Under the pieces are notes generated by a model. It was not told where the DNA came from. It worked only from the letters and a program-made list of their open reading frames with translations, and searched no databases. 64,000 nucleotides of DNA from Microbulbifer sp. TB1203 (GTDB lineage Bacteria > Pseudomonadota > Gammaproteobacteria > Pseudomonadales > Cellvibrionaceae): positions 372,001-436,000 of the forward strand of contig NZ_CP116899.1 in NCBI RefSeq assembly GCF_030997045.1. The letters are read 5' to 3'. Shown here piece by piece: positions 8,164-16,048 of this stretch (its first letter is position 1; each line of letters opens with the position of its first letter). A program made the position numbers and the translations under genes.

Positions 8164-10425
8164 TTAACCGATCTTCAGGTGTTTGTTAATCGGCAGCTCG
8201 CGAATCCGTTGCCCGCTTGCGGCAAAAATCGCGTTGGTAATGCTCGGGGCTACCGGCGGCACGCCCGGTTCGCCGACGCCCGCGGGGGGTTCTTCGGAGG
8301 CGATCAGCTCGACCGACAGCGGCGGGCACTGGTGCATACGGAGCAGCGGGTAGTCGTGGAAGTTGCTGTTCACCACCGCGCCGTTCTGCATTTTTATCTC
8401 GCCCATCAGCGCCAGGCTCATGCCGAAAATCATCGCCCCTTCCATCTGCGAACGCACCCGATCCGGGTTGACCGCCAGGCCCACATCGGCGGCGCAGTGC
8501 ATCTCCAGGATTTTGAGCTGGCCGTCGCGCACTTGCACTTTGCTGGCGATGCCCACATAGGACAGGAAGCTGCGGTGCACGGCAATGCCCCAGCCTTCAC
8601 CCGCGTTTTTTTCGTGATCCCCGCGCATATTCAGATCCGCTTTCGCCGCCACGCGCCGCAATACCTGTTTCAGGCGCGCGGTATCCACGGGAAACTTTTC
8701 CAGGTCCTCGCCGTAGTTGTCGTACTTGTAGTCCCCCTGGCTGGGGTTGATATGCCGGTCCGAGCCTATAAGTTCCAGCAGGAATTCGTCCGGGCGCCGG
8801 CCGCCTGAATAGGCCAGTTCATCGGCGAAGCTGCACACGCCGAAGGCATTCTGGATATTGGAGACGGACCTCAACCAGCCGATACGGGTGTGGTAATCGG
8901 CGCGCTGGGTCTCGGTCCTGCGGTTGGGAATGGCGAAGGGCATATCGGCTAGGCCCAGACGCAGTTCCGAATTGGAGGGGCGGTCGACGCCGGCCTGGAA
9001 AGTGCCGCTGATGGAGGGGAAGGCGGTGCGCTGCAGCCAGCTTTCTACCTTGCCGTCGCCGTTGAAGCCGGCTTGGAAGTGCGCCGCGCTGGCCGCGTGG
9101 TAGTAGTCGTGGCGCATATCGTCCTCGCGGCTCCACACCACTTTTACCGGCCGCTGCATTTTTCTCGCTAGCAATGCTGCCTCGACGACAAAATCCGGCT
9201 TGGACTTGCGCCCGAAGGCGCCACCGAGCAGGGTAACGTTGACTTTTACCTGCTCCGGCTTCAATCCCAGTGCACTGGCCACGTTCTGCTGCACCGACTG
9301 CGGGTCCTGCACGCAGGCCCAGACTTCGCAAGCGCCTTCGCTGACCTGTGCAGTAGCGGCAAGCGGTTCCATGGCGGCGTGGGCCAAGTAGGGCACGGTA
9401 TAGGTGGCGCTGTGGCTGCGGCTGGCACCCGCCAGCGCGGTGTCCACGTCGCCGTGATTGATGATGGTCTTGCCCGGTTCCTGTACCGCCTGTTTCAGTT
9501 CTTCCAGGTAGGCGTCGCTGTCGTGCTGGCTGTGGCCGGTTTCGCTCCAGGTAATATCCAGCAGTTTGCGTCCTTTTTGTGCCGTCCAGGTATTGTACGC
9601 CAGCACCGCCACACCGCTCAGGGGGTTGAACAGCGGCGGTTCCGCGCCGCCGTCCAGCTGTGCGATGGCGACCACGCCCTTCACCTTGCGCGCGGCGCTG
9701 TCGTCGATACGGGTGATCTTGCTGCCCAGTACCGGCGCGCGCTCGATACTGGCAATCAGCAGATCGTCGAAATACACATCCTGGCCGAAGCGTGCCCGGC
9801 CCGTGACCATGTCCGGTGTATCGACGGTATTGACCGGTTTGCCGATATATTTGAATTGCGTGCTGTTTTTCAAACGGAGATCTTTTTCATCCGGCACCGG
9901 CTGCCCGGCGGCGGCTTCGGCCAGTTCGCCGAAGCTCAGGCGTCGGCCGCTGGGGGTGTGGATGACGGAGTGATTTTCCGCCCGGCACTCGCCGGCGGGC
10001 ACTTCCCATCGCTGTGCCGCGGCCCTTTCCAGCATGGTGCGGGCGCTGGCGCCCATGCGGCGCATGGTGTCGTAGAAGCGGCGCACACTGCGCGAGCCGT
10101 CGGTATTCTGGTCGCCGTAGCGCTTGTCACCCAGGCCCTGGATCACTTTCACCTTCTGCCAGTCCGCTTCCAACTCGTCGGCGACTATCTGGGGCAGGCC
10201 GGTGCGGATACCCTGGCCCATTTCCGAACGGTGGCAGACGATCGATACGGTATCGTCGCTGTCGATACTGACGAACAAATTGAACTCGTTGTTTTTATCC
10301 AGCCCCGCGGCCCAGGCGGGTTGCCAGCCGGGCAGGTTGGCGCCGAGCACCAGGCCGCCGGCGCTGAGGCCGGTGAGTTTGAGAAACCGGCGCCGGTGGA
10401 TATTTTTTACTGTGGTATCAGACAT
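8164..10425 (-). CDS. molybdopterin-binding subunit of periplasmic xanthine dehydrogenase-family hydroxylase (isoquinoline 1-oxidoreductase beta-like)
   Basis: 753 residues. It begins with a Tat signal (HRRRFLKLTGLSAGGLVLG) and so is exported folded with its cofactor. Family features include CHRSEMGQGIRTGLPQIVADE, TLLGGAFGRK and GVGEPGVPPVAPSITNAIF near the C-terminus, typical of IorB-type subunits that bind molybdopterin cytosine dinucleotide. The ATG at 10425 is preferred to a longer frame because AAGGAGGG precedes it; it overlaps the TGA of the 2Fe-2S subunit by 8 bases, indicating translational coupling. Substrates of this family include N-heterocycles and aldehydes; the substrate here is unknown. 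Confidence 0.92.
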   Translation of the reverse strand: MSDTTVKNIHRRRFLKLTGLSAGGLVLGANLPGWQPAWAAGLDKNNEFNLFVSIDSDDTVSIVCHRSEMGQGIRTGLPQIVADELEADWQKVKVIQGLGDKRYGDQNTDGSRSVRRFYDTMRRMGASARTMLERAAAQRWEVPAGECRAENHSVIHTPSGRRLSFGELAEAAAGQPVPDEKDLRLKNSTQFKYIGKPVNTVDTPDMVTGRARFGQDVYFDDLLIASIERAPVLGSKITRIDDSAARKVKGVVAIAQLDGGAEPPLFNPLSGVAVLAYNTWTAQKGRKLLDITWSETGHSQHDSDAYLEELKQAVQEPGKTIINHGDVDTALAGASRSHSATYTVPYLAHAAMEPLAATAQVSEGACEVWACVQDPQSVQQNVASALGLKPEQVKVNVTLLGGAFGRKSKPDFVVEAALLARKMQRPVKVVWSREDDMRHDYYHAASAAHFQAGFNGDGKVESWLQRTAFPSISGTFQAGVDRPSNSELRLGLADMPFAIPNRRTETQRADYHTRIGWLRSVSNIQNAFGVCSFADELAYSGGRRPDEFLLELIGSDRHINPSQGDYKYDNYGEDLEKFPVDTARLKQVLRRVAAKADLNMRGDHEKNAGEGWGIAVHRSFLSYVGIASKVQVRDGQLKILEMHCAADVGLAVNPDRVRSQMEGAMIFGMSLALMGEIKMQNGAVVNSNFHDYPLLRMHQCPPLSVELIASEEPPAGVGEPGVPPVAPSITNAIFAASGQRIRELPINKHLKIG

Positions 10426-10918
10426 CGGCGTTTCCCTCCTTAGTCGCGGCACTTTTTATTTTGGCCGCGGCTTTCATTTTGGCCGCGGCGCTGATTGCGG
10501 ACTTGATACGCGGATAGGTGCCGCAGCGACAGAGGTTGCCGGTCATGGCCTGGTCTATCTGTTTGTCGTCGGGGTTGGGGGTCTGTTGCAGCAGCGCGGC
10601 GGCGGACATCAGCTGGCCGCTCTGGCAGTAGCCGCACTGGGGCACGTTGTGCTCTATCCAGGCCAGCTGCAGCGGGTGATCGCCATTTGCGGAAAGTCCC
10701 TCGATGGTGGTGATCTTTTTGCCCTCGGCGAAACTGACCGGGGTCAGGCACGCGCGCACCGGCTGGCCGTCCAGGTGTATGGTGCAGGCGCCGCAGAAGC
10801 CGCCGCCGCAGCCGAATTTGGTGCCGGTGAGTTTGAGCTCGTCCCTGAGCACCCAGAGCAGTGGCATATCCTCTTCCACTTCAACCTTATGGGCAGAGCC
10901 GTTGACTGTTATTTGCAT
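10418..10918 (-). CDS. (2Fe-2S)-binding subunit of the molybdenum hydroxylase (isoquinoline 1-oxidoreductase alpha-like)
   Basis: 166 residues carrying two 2Fe-2S clusters. The N-terminal plant-ferredoxin-type cluster uses CGGGFCGACTIHL (about residues 37-49); the helical C-terminal cluster uses CGYCQSG and CRCGTY. It has no signal peptide of its own and would be exported together with the Tat-bearing large subunit, as in related two-subunit enzymes. It overlaps the downstream large-subunit gene. An extended C-terminal tail of alternating Ala and Lys is unusual but low in complexity. Confidence 0.93.
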   Translation of the reverse strand: MQITVNGSAHKVEVEEDMPLLWVLRDELKLTGTKFGCGGGFCGACTIHLDGQPVRACLTPVSFAEGKKITTIEGLSANGDHPLQLAWIEHNVPQCGYCQSGQLMSAAALLQQTPNPDDKQIDQAMTGNLCRCGTYPRIKSAISAAAKMKAAAKIKSAATKEGNADV

Positions 10919-10951
10919 GGGCTTTCTCCGTAGTGTGACCTGGATATTGTA

Positions 10952-11084
10952 CCGAGGGCCACGCCCTCGCTTGATCTCTGCACGCTCAGCGCATTTTTGC
11001 GGCTAATACGTGCAATGAGCATGCATATACGCCGCAAAAATGCACCGAGCGCACAGATCCCGGCGCGATCATCGCGGCCCTCGG
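10952..11084. repeat. large imperfect palindrome between the MocA-like and 2Fe-2S genes
   Basis: The inner arms 10982-11003 and 11031-11052 are 22 bases each with 19 pairing, sharing gcatttttgcggc and its complement without mismatch. Outer 9-base arms (10952-10960 and 11076-11084, ccgagggcc) also match, and the right outer arm encodes the last residues of the MocA-like protein. It is likely a mobile palindromic repeat and could affect transcription between the two halves of the operon. Confidence 0.7.
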
Positions 11085-11653
11085 CACAATCTCCAGGTCT
11101 TCCAATCCTGTTGTGTGTCGATATCAATGGCGCCGTTGGGTACCGGCACTTCGGTGATAGCGTACTGTTCCGAGCGCAGCAGGTCGCGCGCGCCGCGGTC
11201 GCTGTTCAACTTCGCCAGCTGCGGGAAATACTCCCTGGAAAAAACGGCCGGCACGCCCCTGCGATCCGCGTAGAAACTGCAAACGATGGTTTTATATTCT
11301 GTCCAGCACTCCAGCAGGCGCCGGATATCCGTGCTGTCGATCGCCACCTGGTCCGCCAGTAAAACCAGGGCCGCATCACAGCTCGCCGGCAGCTGCCGAA
11401 TAGCGAAAGCGAGCGAGCCGCCCATGCCCGACTGCCAGTCGCGATTTTCGCGCAGGTCCAGCTGCGGGTGGGCATCGACAAGTTGCCGGTGCCAGGCGCC
11501 GGTCACGATAAGCGGCGTCGGGAGACCCAGCGGTGCCAGTGTATCGGCACAGTGTTGCAACAGTGTCCTGCCCCGGTGTTTAAGCAGCAGTTTGCAGTGG
11601 CCGAAGCGGTTCGAGGCACCGGCGGCGAGAATAATTGGCTGGGTCCTTGCCAT
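11069..11653 (-). CDS. MocA-like molybdenum cofactor nucleotidyltransferase
   Basis: 194 residues. The N-terminal nucleotide-binding signature PIILAAGASNRFGHCKLLL is that of MobA/MocA transferases, and LLADQVAIDSTDI supplies the conserved metal-binding region. MocA makes molybdopterin cytosine dinucleotide, the cofactor form used by xanthine dehydrogenase-family enzymes of bacteria. The start lies only 2 bases after the XdhC-like stop, so the two are surely co-transcribed. It is cytoplasmic, and expected to mature the hydroxylase encoded downstream. Confidence 0.88.
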   Translation of the reverse strand: MARTQPIILAAGASNRFGHCKLLLKHRGRTLLQHCADTLAPLGLPTPLIVTGAWHRQLVDAHPQLDLRENRDWQSGMGGSLAFAIRQLPASCDAALVLLADQVAIDSTDIRRLLECWTEYKTIVCSFYADRRGVPAVFSREYFPQLAKLNSDRGARDLLRSEQYAITEVPVPNGAIDIDTQQDWKTWRLCRGPR

Positions 11654-11655
11654 GG

Positions 11656-12699
11656 CTACGCCGGCGCGTCTGTTTTTATGGTTAATTTGGGGCCGGGGCT
11701 CAGTGTGCGCCCATCGGCGTCGTGCAACACCGCGTGTACCTCCGCGCAGGTTGCCAGTGCGATGCTCTCCGGCAGTTCGCCGCCCAGGTTCAGGCCGATG
11801 GGTGCGCGCAACGGCGCGGGCAGCGATGCATTCAACTGCTCCAGGGTCAGCCCGGCCAGCCGCAATACCCTGTCCCGGCGGCTGATGGGCCCGAGCAGGC
11901 CCAGGTATTTCAGCGGTTGCAAATACAGTGTCCGCAGAGCCGCTGCATCCAGTTCGAGATTGTGATTCATCACGACGGCGGCATCGACCTGTTGTAAGTC
12001 CAGTTGAGTGGATAGCTCGTCAGGATGACAGTGGTAACTGTTGCACCCGGGAAAATAGGCCGAGCGACCATTGGCGGGGCGGGGATCGCACAGGCTCACC
12101 TGCCAGCCCTGGGTGAGAAACAGTTGTGCCATGGGGCGCGCGTCTGCGCCGGCTCCCATCAGCAGTATGTGCGGCAAGGGGGCGACCGGTGTCTGCAGCC
12201 AGTCGCCGTCGTCGAGGTGGAGCAATTCCGCTCTGGATGTGAAATTGATTGCCCATGAAGAAGAGATTCGCGCCACAGTTTCACCGGCCGTGGGAATTTT
12301 TTGCCGATAGTGGCAGGGCTGGCGCCGGAGCAGGTGATTGCGCAATTGCTCCAGCTGCAGATACTGGTTTTCCGCGAGCAGCGGCTGCAACAGAATATGC
12401 ACTGTGCCGCCGCAGCCGATACCCAGTTGAAAAGACAGGTCGTCTTCGTCGCTGCCGTCGTAGCAGAGTGTTTTCGACAGGCCGGACCCGAGCACCCGCT
12501 GGGCGTGCCGCTGGATATCCGCTTCCAGGCAGCCGCCGCTGAGCAGGCCGTAGTGCTTGCCCAGTTCGTCGAACAGCATCATGGCACCGGCCTTGCGGTA
12601 GCAGGGGCCGGAAGTTTTGTAGACGGTGCCCAGCACCCATTTGCGGGTAGTTTTGTGGCGGTGCCAGAGTTCGAGCAGTGCTTGGAGCTGGTTCGCCAT
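11656..12699 (-). CDS. XdhC/CoxI family molybdenum cofactor insertion/maturation protein
   Basis: 347 residues. The N-terminal XdhC/CoxI domain has KTSGPCYRKAGAMMLFDE and GLLSGGCLEADIQRHA; the C-terminal half has a Rossmann-type dinucleotide site, ILLMGAGADARPMAQL. XdhC proteins bind and sulfurate molybdenum cofactor and deliver it to xanthine dehydrogenase-type apoenzymes. The ATG at 12699 is preferred over the longer frame, which adds 22 residues without family resemblance. It is the first gene of the leftward molybdenum hydroxylase cluster. Confidence 0.88.
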   Translation of the reverse strand: MANQLQALLELWHRHKTTRKWVLGTVYKTSGPCYRKAGAMMLFDELGKHYGLLSGGCLEADIQRHAQRVLGSGLSKTLCYDGSDEDDLSFQLGIGCGGTVHILLQPLLAENQYLQLEQLRNHLLRRQPCHYRQKIPTAGETVARISSSWAINFTSRAELLHLDDGDWLQTPVAPLPHILLMGAGADARPMAQLFLTQGWQVSLCDPRPANGRSAYFPGCNSYHCHPDELSTQLDLQQVDAAVVMNHNLELDAAALRTLYLQPLKYLGLLGPISRRDRVLRLAGLTLEQLNASLPAPLRAPIGLNLGGELPESIALATCAEVHAVLHDADGRTLSPGPKLTIKTDAPA

Positions 12700-12783
12700 A
12701 CGGCTCGCTCTGTGGTTATTGTTTGGCGTGGCGGAAATACTACCGCAATAGCATGGGCGTTGCATGGCGCCCTGTATCGCTTA

Positions 12784-12995
12784 ACTAAGAGCCTGTTTGG
12801 AGTCTTCATATCGTCCCGTTCCGTGCGGGGCCGGTATGGGTGCCTCTTTGCCTCTTTCCGGGACACGGGCTGGGCGCCCCCCTTAAATACGTCCCTGTAC
12901 ACTCGTAATCGGCATCCATGCCTCATACGGTCCCTGAAAGAGGCACCCATACCGGCCTGGCGGATTTTGCGCGAGACTCCAAACAGGCTCTTAGT
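12784..12995. repeat. 212-bp nested inverted-repeat element with conserved 41-bp core (copy A)
   Basis: Perfect 22-base terminal inverted repeats (12784-12805 and 12974-12995, containing aagagcctgtttggagtc) enclose a second perfect 20-base inverted pair (12830-12849 and 12937-12956) and then a stem (12850-12864 with 12930-12944). Inside is a 41-base core (12860-12900, including ttaaatacgtccctgtac) identical to 57029-57069. No coding potential is credible. The terminal repeats resemble those of a small non-autonomous transposon; no target duplication was evident. The rest of 12700-13200 shows no gene. Confidence 0.8.
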
Positions 12996-13200
12996 GCCAG
13001 GCAGCAGGGCTAACCTGTTTTCTGTCGGCGGCAGAAGATCAATACATGAAAGGTGTTATTAATGGTTTAAAATCCAGCTACAATTTCGATTCTGCCCGCA
13101 TGATAGCTGGTTTTAAATCTATTGGTATTCTTTATTTAATAGTTGTAAAAGCAGCTTTTGTGTATAAAATTAGAAATCAATAGATGATTTTCAACCTCTT

Positions 13201-13542
13201 ATGAGTTTTCACGGCAAGTCTGACCAACAAATCCTTCAAACCCTCGGCGAGCGCCTGCGCGGGCACCGCCTGCGGCGGGATATCACCCAGGAGCAGCTGG
13301 CGGAGCGGGCCGGCCTCTCCGTGTCCACAATCAAGGGGCTGGAGTCCGGCCGCGGGCGGCTGGACAGCCTGGTGGCGGTGCTGCGGGAGCTCGGGCAGTT
13401 GGACGGGCTGGAGTCCTTCCTGCCGGACCCGGGTATCAGCCCGCTGCAGCTGGCGGAGCGGCGGGGCAGGCCGAGACAGCGCGCCAGCGGCACTTCCCAG
13501 GCCGCACCGCGCGGTAAAAAGAAACCTGAATCGGATTGGTAA
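13201..13542 (+). CDS. hipB: HipB-like XRE-family antitoxin/regulator
   Basis: 113 residues. An HTH domain of the XRE type (about residues 14-70: RLRGHRLRRDITQEQLAERA, then SVSTIKGLESGRG) is followed by a basic, probably flexible tail (RGRPRQRA, RGKKK). It lies directly before the HipA-like kinase gene, stop and start separated by 5 bases. In type II HipBA modules this protein neutralises HipA and represses the operon. The upstream 200 bases are AT-rich and should contain the operator, which I could not define. Confidence 0.85.
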   Translation: MSFHGKSDQQILQTLGERLRGHRLRRDITQEQLAERAGLSVSTIKGLESGRGRLDSLVAVLRELGQLDGLESFLPDPGISPLQLAERRGRPRQRASGTSQAAPRGKKKPESDW

Positions 13543-13547
13543 ACCCC

Positions 13548-14846
13548 ATGGTAGAGCGTATCGAAACGGCAACCGTCAAACTCTGGGGCGACCGGGTGGG
13601 TGCCGTTTCCTGGCACCCGAATGGCTACGGCGTATTTGAGTACGATCCGGAGTTCGTGCAGCGCGGGCTGGACCTGTCCCCCGTGGTGATGTCCATTTAC
13701 AGCGGCAGCCGGCTGTTTTCCTTTCCCAGCCTGAGTCGGGAGACCTATCGCGGGCTGCCGGGCCTGCTGGCGGACTCCCTGCCGGACAAATTCGGCAACG
13801 CGATCATCGACGCCTGGCTGGCGCGGCAGGGCCGCACGCCGGGGGATTTCAGCCCCATCGAGCGGCTCTGCTACACCGGCCACCGCGGTATGGGAGCGCT
13901 GGAATTCGAGCCGGCGGTGGACGGCCGCTTTCGCGAGTCGGCGCCGGTGGAGATCGCCGAGCTGGTAAAGCTGGCCCAGTCCGTCACCCACCGGCAGGAG
14001 CACCTGGCCTCGCGCCTGGGCGCGGACGACAGCGGGAATGCCGGCGCCCTGGCGGATATCCTGCGCGTGGGCACCAGTGCCGGTGGTGCCCGAGCCAAGG
14101 CGGTGATCGCGATGAACGCCGCCGGCGATGTGCGTTCGGGGCAGGTGCCGGCACCGTCGGGCTACGACTACTGGCTGCTGAAATTCGACGGCGTGGACGA
14201 TATCGAGCTGGGCGAATCCCAGGGTTTCGGCCGTATCGAGTACGCCTACTATCAAATGGCGCAGGCCGCCGGGGTCGGGATGATGGAATCCCGCCTGCTG
14301 GAGGAAAACGGCCGCGCCCACTTTATGACCCGGCGCTTTGACCGTGTGGACGGGGACAAGCTGCATATGCTCTCCCTGTGCGGTATCGCCCATCTGGACT
14401 TCAATCAGGCCGGCGCCCACTCCTACGAGCAGGCCTTTGCGGTCATGCGTGAACTGGGCCTGCCCAAAAGTGAGGCCATCCAGCAGTACCGGCGCCTGGT
14501 ATTCAACGTGCTGGCGCGCAACCAGGACGATCACACCAAAAATATCGCCTTCCTGATGGACCGCGGGGGCGAGTGGTCCCTGTCCCCGGCCTTCGACCTC
14601 ACCTACGCGCATAACCCCGGCGGCCGCTGGACCAACCAGCACCAGATGAGCATCAATGGCAAGCGCGATCAGTTCACCCTGGAGGATCTGGTCATAGTGG
14701 CTGAGTCCATCAGTATCAAGAAACCGCGGGACATTATTGAGGAGGTCGCCGCCGCGGTGGCGCGTTGGCCGGAATTTGCCGAAAGAGCAGGGGTGAAGGA
14801 AAGTTTTGTCCGACAAATTGCCGAAAACCACCGTCAGCTACTGTAA
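13548..14846 (+). CDS. hipA: HipA-family serine/threonine kinase toxin
   Basis: 432 residues, matching the HipA family. Visible are the N-terminal couple-HipA region (VKLWGDRVGAVSWHPNGYGVFEYD, split by a short loop), the glycine-rich loop VGTSAGGARAKAVI, the catalytic stretch ARNQDDHTKNIAFLMD and the metal-binding SPAFDLTY. All kinase signatures appear intact. HipA phosphorylates aminoacyl-tRNA synthetases in characterised systems; the target here is unknown. The ATG at 13548 follows the HipB stop; a TTG 12 bases earlier is possible. Confidence 0.9.
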   Translation: MVERIETATVKLWGDRVGAVSWHPNGYGVFEYDPEFVQRGLDLSPVVMSIYSGSRLFSFPSLSRETYRGLPGLLADSLPDKFGNAIIDAWLARQGRTPGDFSPIERLCYTGHRGMGALEFEPAVDGRFRESAPVEIAELVKLAQSVTHRQEHLASRLGADDSGNAGALADILRVGTSAGGARAKAVIAMNAAGDVRSGQVPAPSGYDYWLLKFDGVDDIELGESQGFGRIEYAYYQMAQAAGVGMMESRLLEENGRAHFMTRRFDRVDGDKLHMLSLCGIAHLDFNQAGAHSYEQAFAVMRELGLPKSEAIQQYRRLVFNVLARNQDDHTKNIAFLMDRGGEWSLSPAFDLTYAHNPGGRWTNQHQMSINGKRDQFTLEDLVIVAESISIKKPRDIIEEVAAAVARWPEFAERAGVKESFVRQIAENHRQLL

Positions 14847-15068
14847 CCCTGGGGAGCGCGGAACTGTTTATTGGCGCTGAAGGCTCCAGTTATTGGGCTG
14901 AAGGCCACAGGCCCGCCTATTCCTCTCTCTCCGATCCCATGGCGTCTATCGGCTCACATGCCTACCGCTGTCCCCGGCGCTGCCCTACACTGACTTTCAC
15001 AATTACCTTTGACGACGGCGCCGACTCTGGCGCCAGGCTCCATGCAGATCCGTAAAACGGGATTCGAT

Positions 15069-15947
15069 ATGACCACAATAACGCTGAACAATGGTGTCGA
15101 GATTCCACAATTGGGATTCGGCACCGCCGCCATCGACGAATGGCAGCAGGACAACAGCTACGTCACCGACACCATCCTCAAGGCGATGTCCATCGGCTAT
15201 CGGCACTTCGATACCGCCTCCGTCTACGGCAACGAGCGCGCCCTCGGCCGGGCCATCAGGGATTCCGGCCTTCCGCGCCAGGAGCTGTTTATTACCAGCA
15301 AGGTGTGGGACACGGAGCAGGGTCGCGGTACGGCGGCTGCCTTCGAGCGCAGCCTGGAGCGGTTGCAGTTGGATTACCTGGACTTGTACCTGATCCACTG
15401 GCCGATGCCGGCCTATACCCGGGAAACCTGGGAGGCGATGGAGGAACTGTACGACGAGAAGAAAGTGCGGGCGCTTGGCCTGTCGAATTTCCGCAAGTCC
15501 GATATCGAGCAGATCGCCACTTTCGCCCGCGTCAGGCCCACCTGCAACCAGATAGAACTGCACCCCTATCTCACCCAGCGGGAAATGGTGGACTACTGCC
15601 AGTTCCACAAGCTCGCCGTTGTCTGCTGGTCCCCGCTGGGCTCCGGCAGCTGGAGCGGCGTACCGGCCACGGCAAGACCCGTCGTGGACCCGGCGATTGT
15701 CCAATTGGCGCAGAAGCACGGTGTGACCGCGGGGCAGATTATCCTCAAGTGGAATATCCAGCAACAGCGCATCGCGATCCCAAAAGCGGAAAACCTGGAT
15801 CACATTCGGAAAAATTTTCTCCTCTACGACTTCGAGCTGAGCGAAGAGGAAATCAAGACGATCGACAACCTCAATTGCAACCACCGCTTCGGCGCGGATC
15901 CGGATGTCGCCCACGAGATCAACAAAAAAGTACCGGTACCAAACTGA
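15069..15947 (+). CDS. aldo/keto reductase
   Basis: 292 residues, a complete single-domain NADPH-dependent oxidoreductase with TIM-barrel fold. The catalytic tetrad is present: Asp48 and Tyr53 (FDTASVYGNE), Lys78 (ITSKVW) and His110 (LIHWP). GFGTA at the N-terminus and IPKAENLDHIRKN near the C-terminus (cofactor phosphate binding) support the assignment, closest in style to the 2,5-diketo-gluconate reductase group. The ATG at 15069 gives the standard N-terminus. The substrate cannot be told from sequence. Confidence 0.93.
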   Translation: MTTITLNNGVEIPQLGFGTAAIDEWQQDNSYVTDTILKAMSIGYRHFDTASVYGNERALGRAIRDSGLPRQELFITSKVWDTEQGRGTAAAFERSLERLQLDYLDLYLIHWPMPAYTRETWEAMEELYDEKKVRALGLSNFRKSDIEQIATFARVRPTCNQIELHPYLTQREMVDYCQFHKLAVVCWSPLGSGSWSGVPATARPVVDPAIVQLAQKHGVTAGQIILKWNIQQQRIAIPKAENLDHIRKNFLLYDFELSEEEIKTIDNLNCNHRFGADPDVAHEINKKVPVPN

Positions 15948-15950
15948 CCC

Positions 15951-15977
15951 CCCGGGACCGCGGAGCTCCAGCTCCGC
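15951..15977. repeat. dispersed 27-bp palindromic repeat
   Basis: This stretch contains gcggagctccagctccgc and is the exact reverse complement of 33620-33646. The same inverted core is used in the 45-bp tandem array at 33263-33442. It lies 4 bases after the aldo/keto reductase stop and may help to end its transcript. Confidence 0.7.
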
Positions 15978-16048
15978 ATACCCTTCGTGAACCGAACCCA
16001 AATATCCGGACTAGACTTGATTTGCCATATGATCTTTCGAGGCAGACT

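Noticed and set aside
12801..13062. Reading frames across the nested inverted repeat
   Set aside because: Both strands give proline- and arginine-rich products caused by the palindromic repeat; no start signals or homologs recognised.
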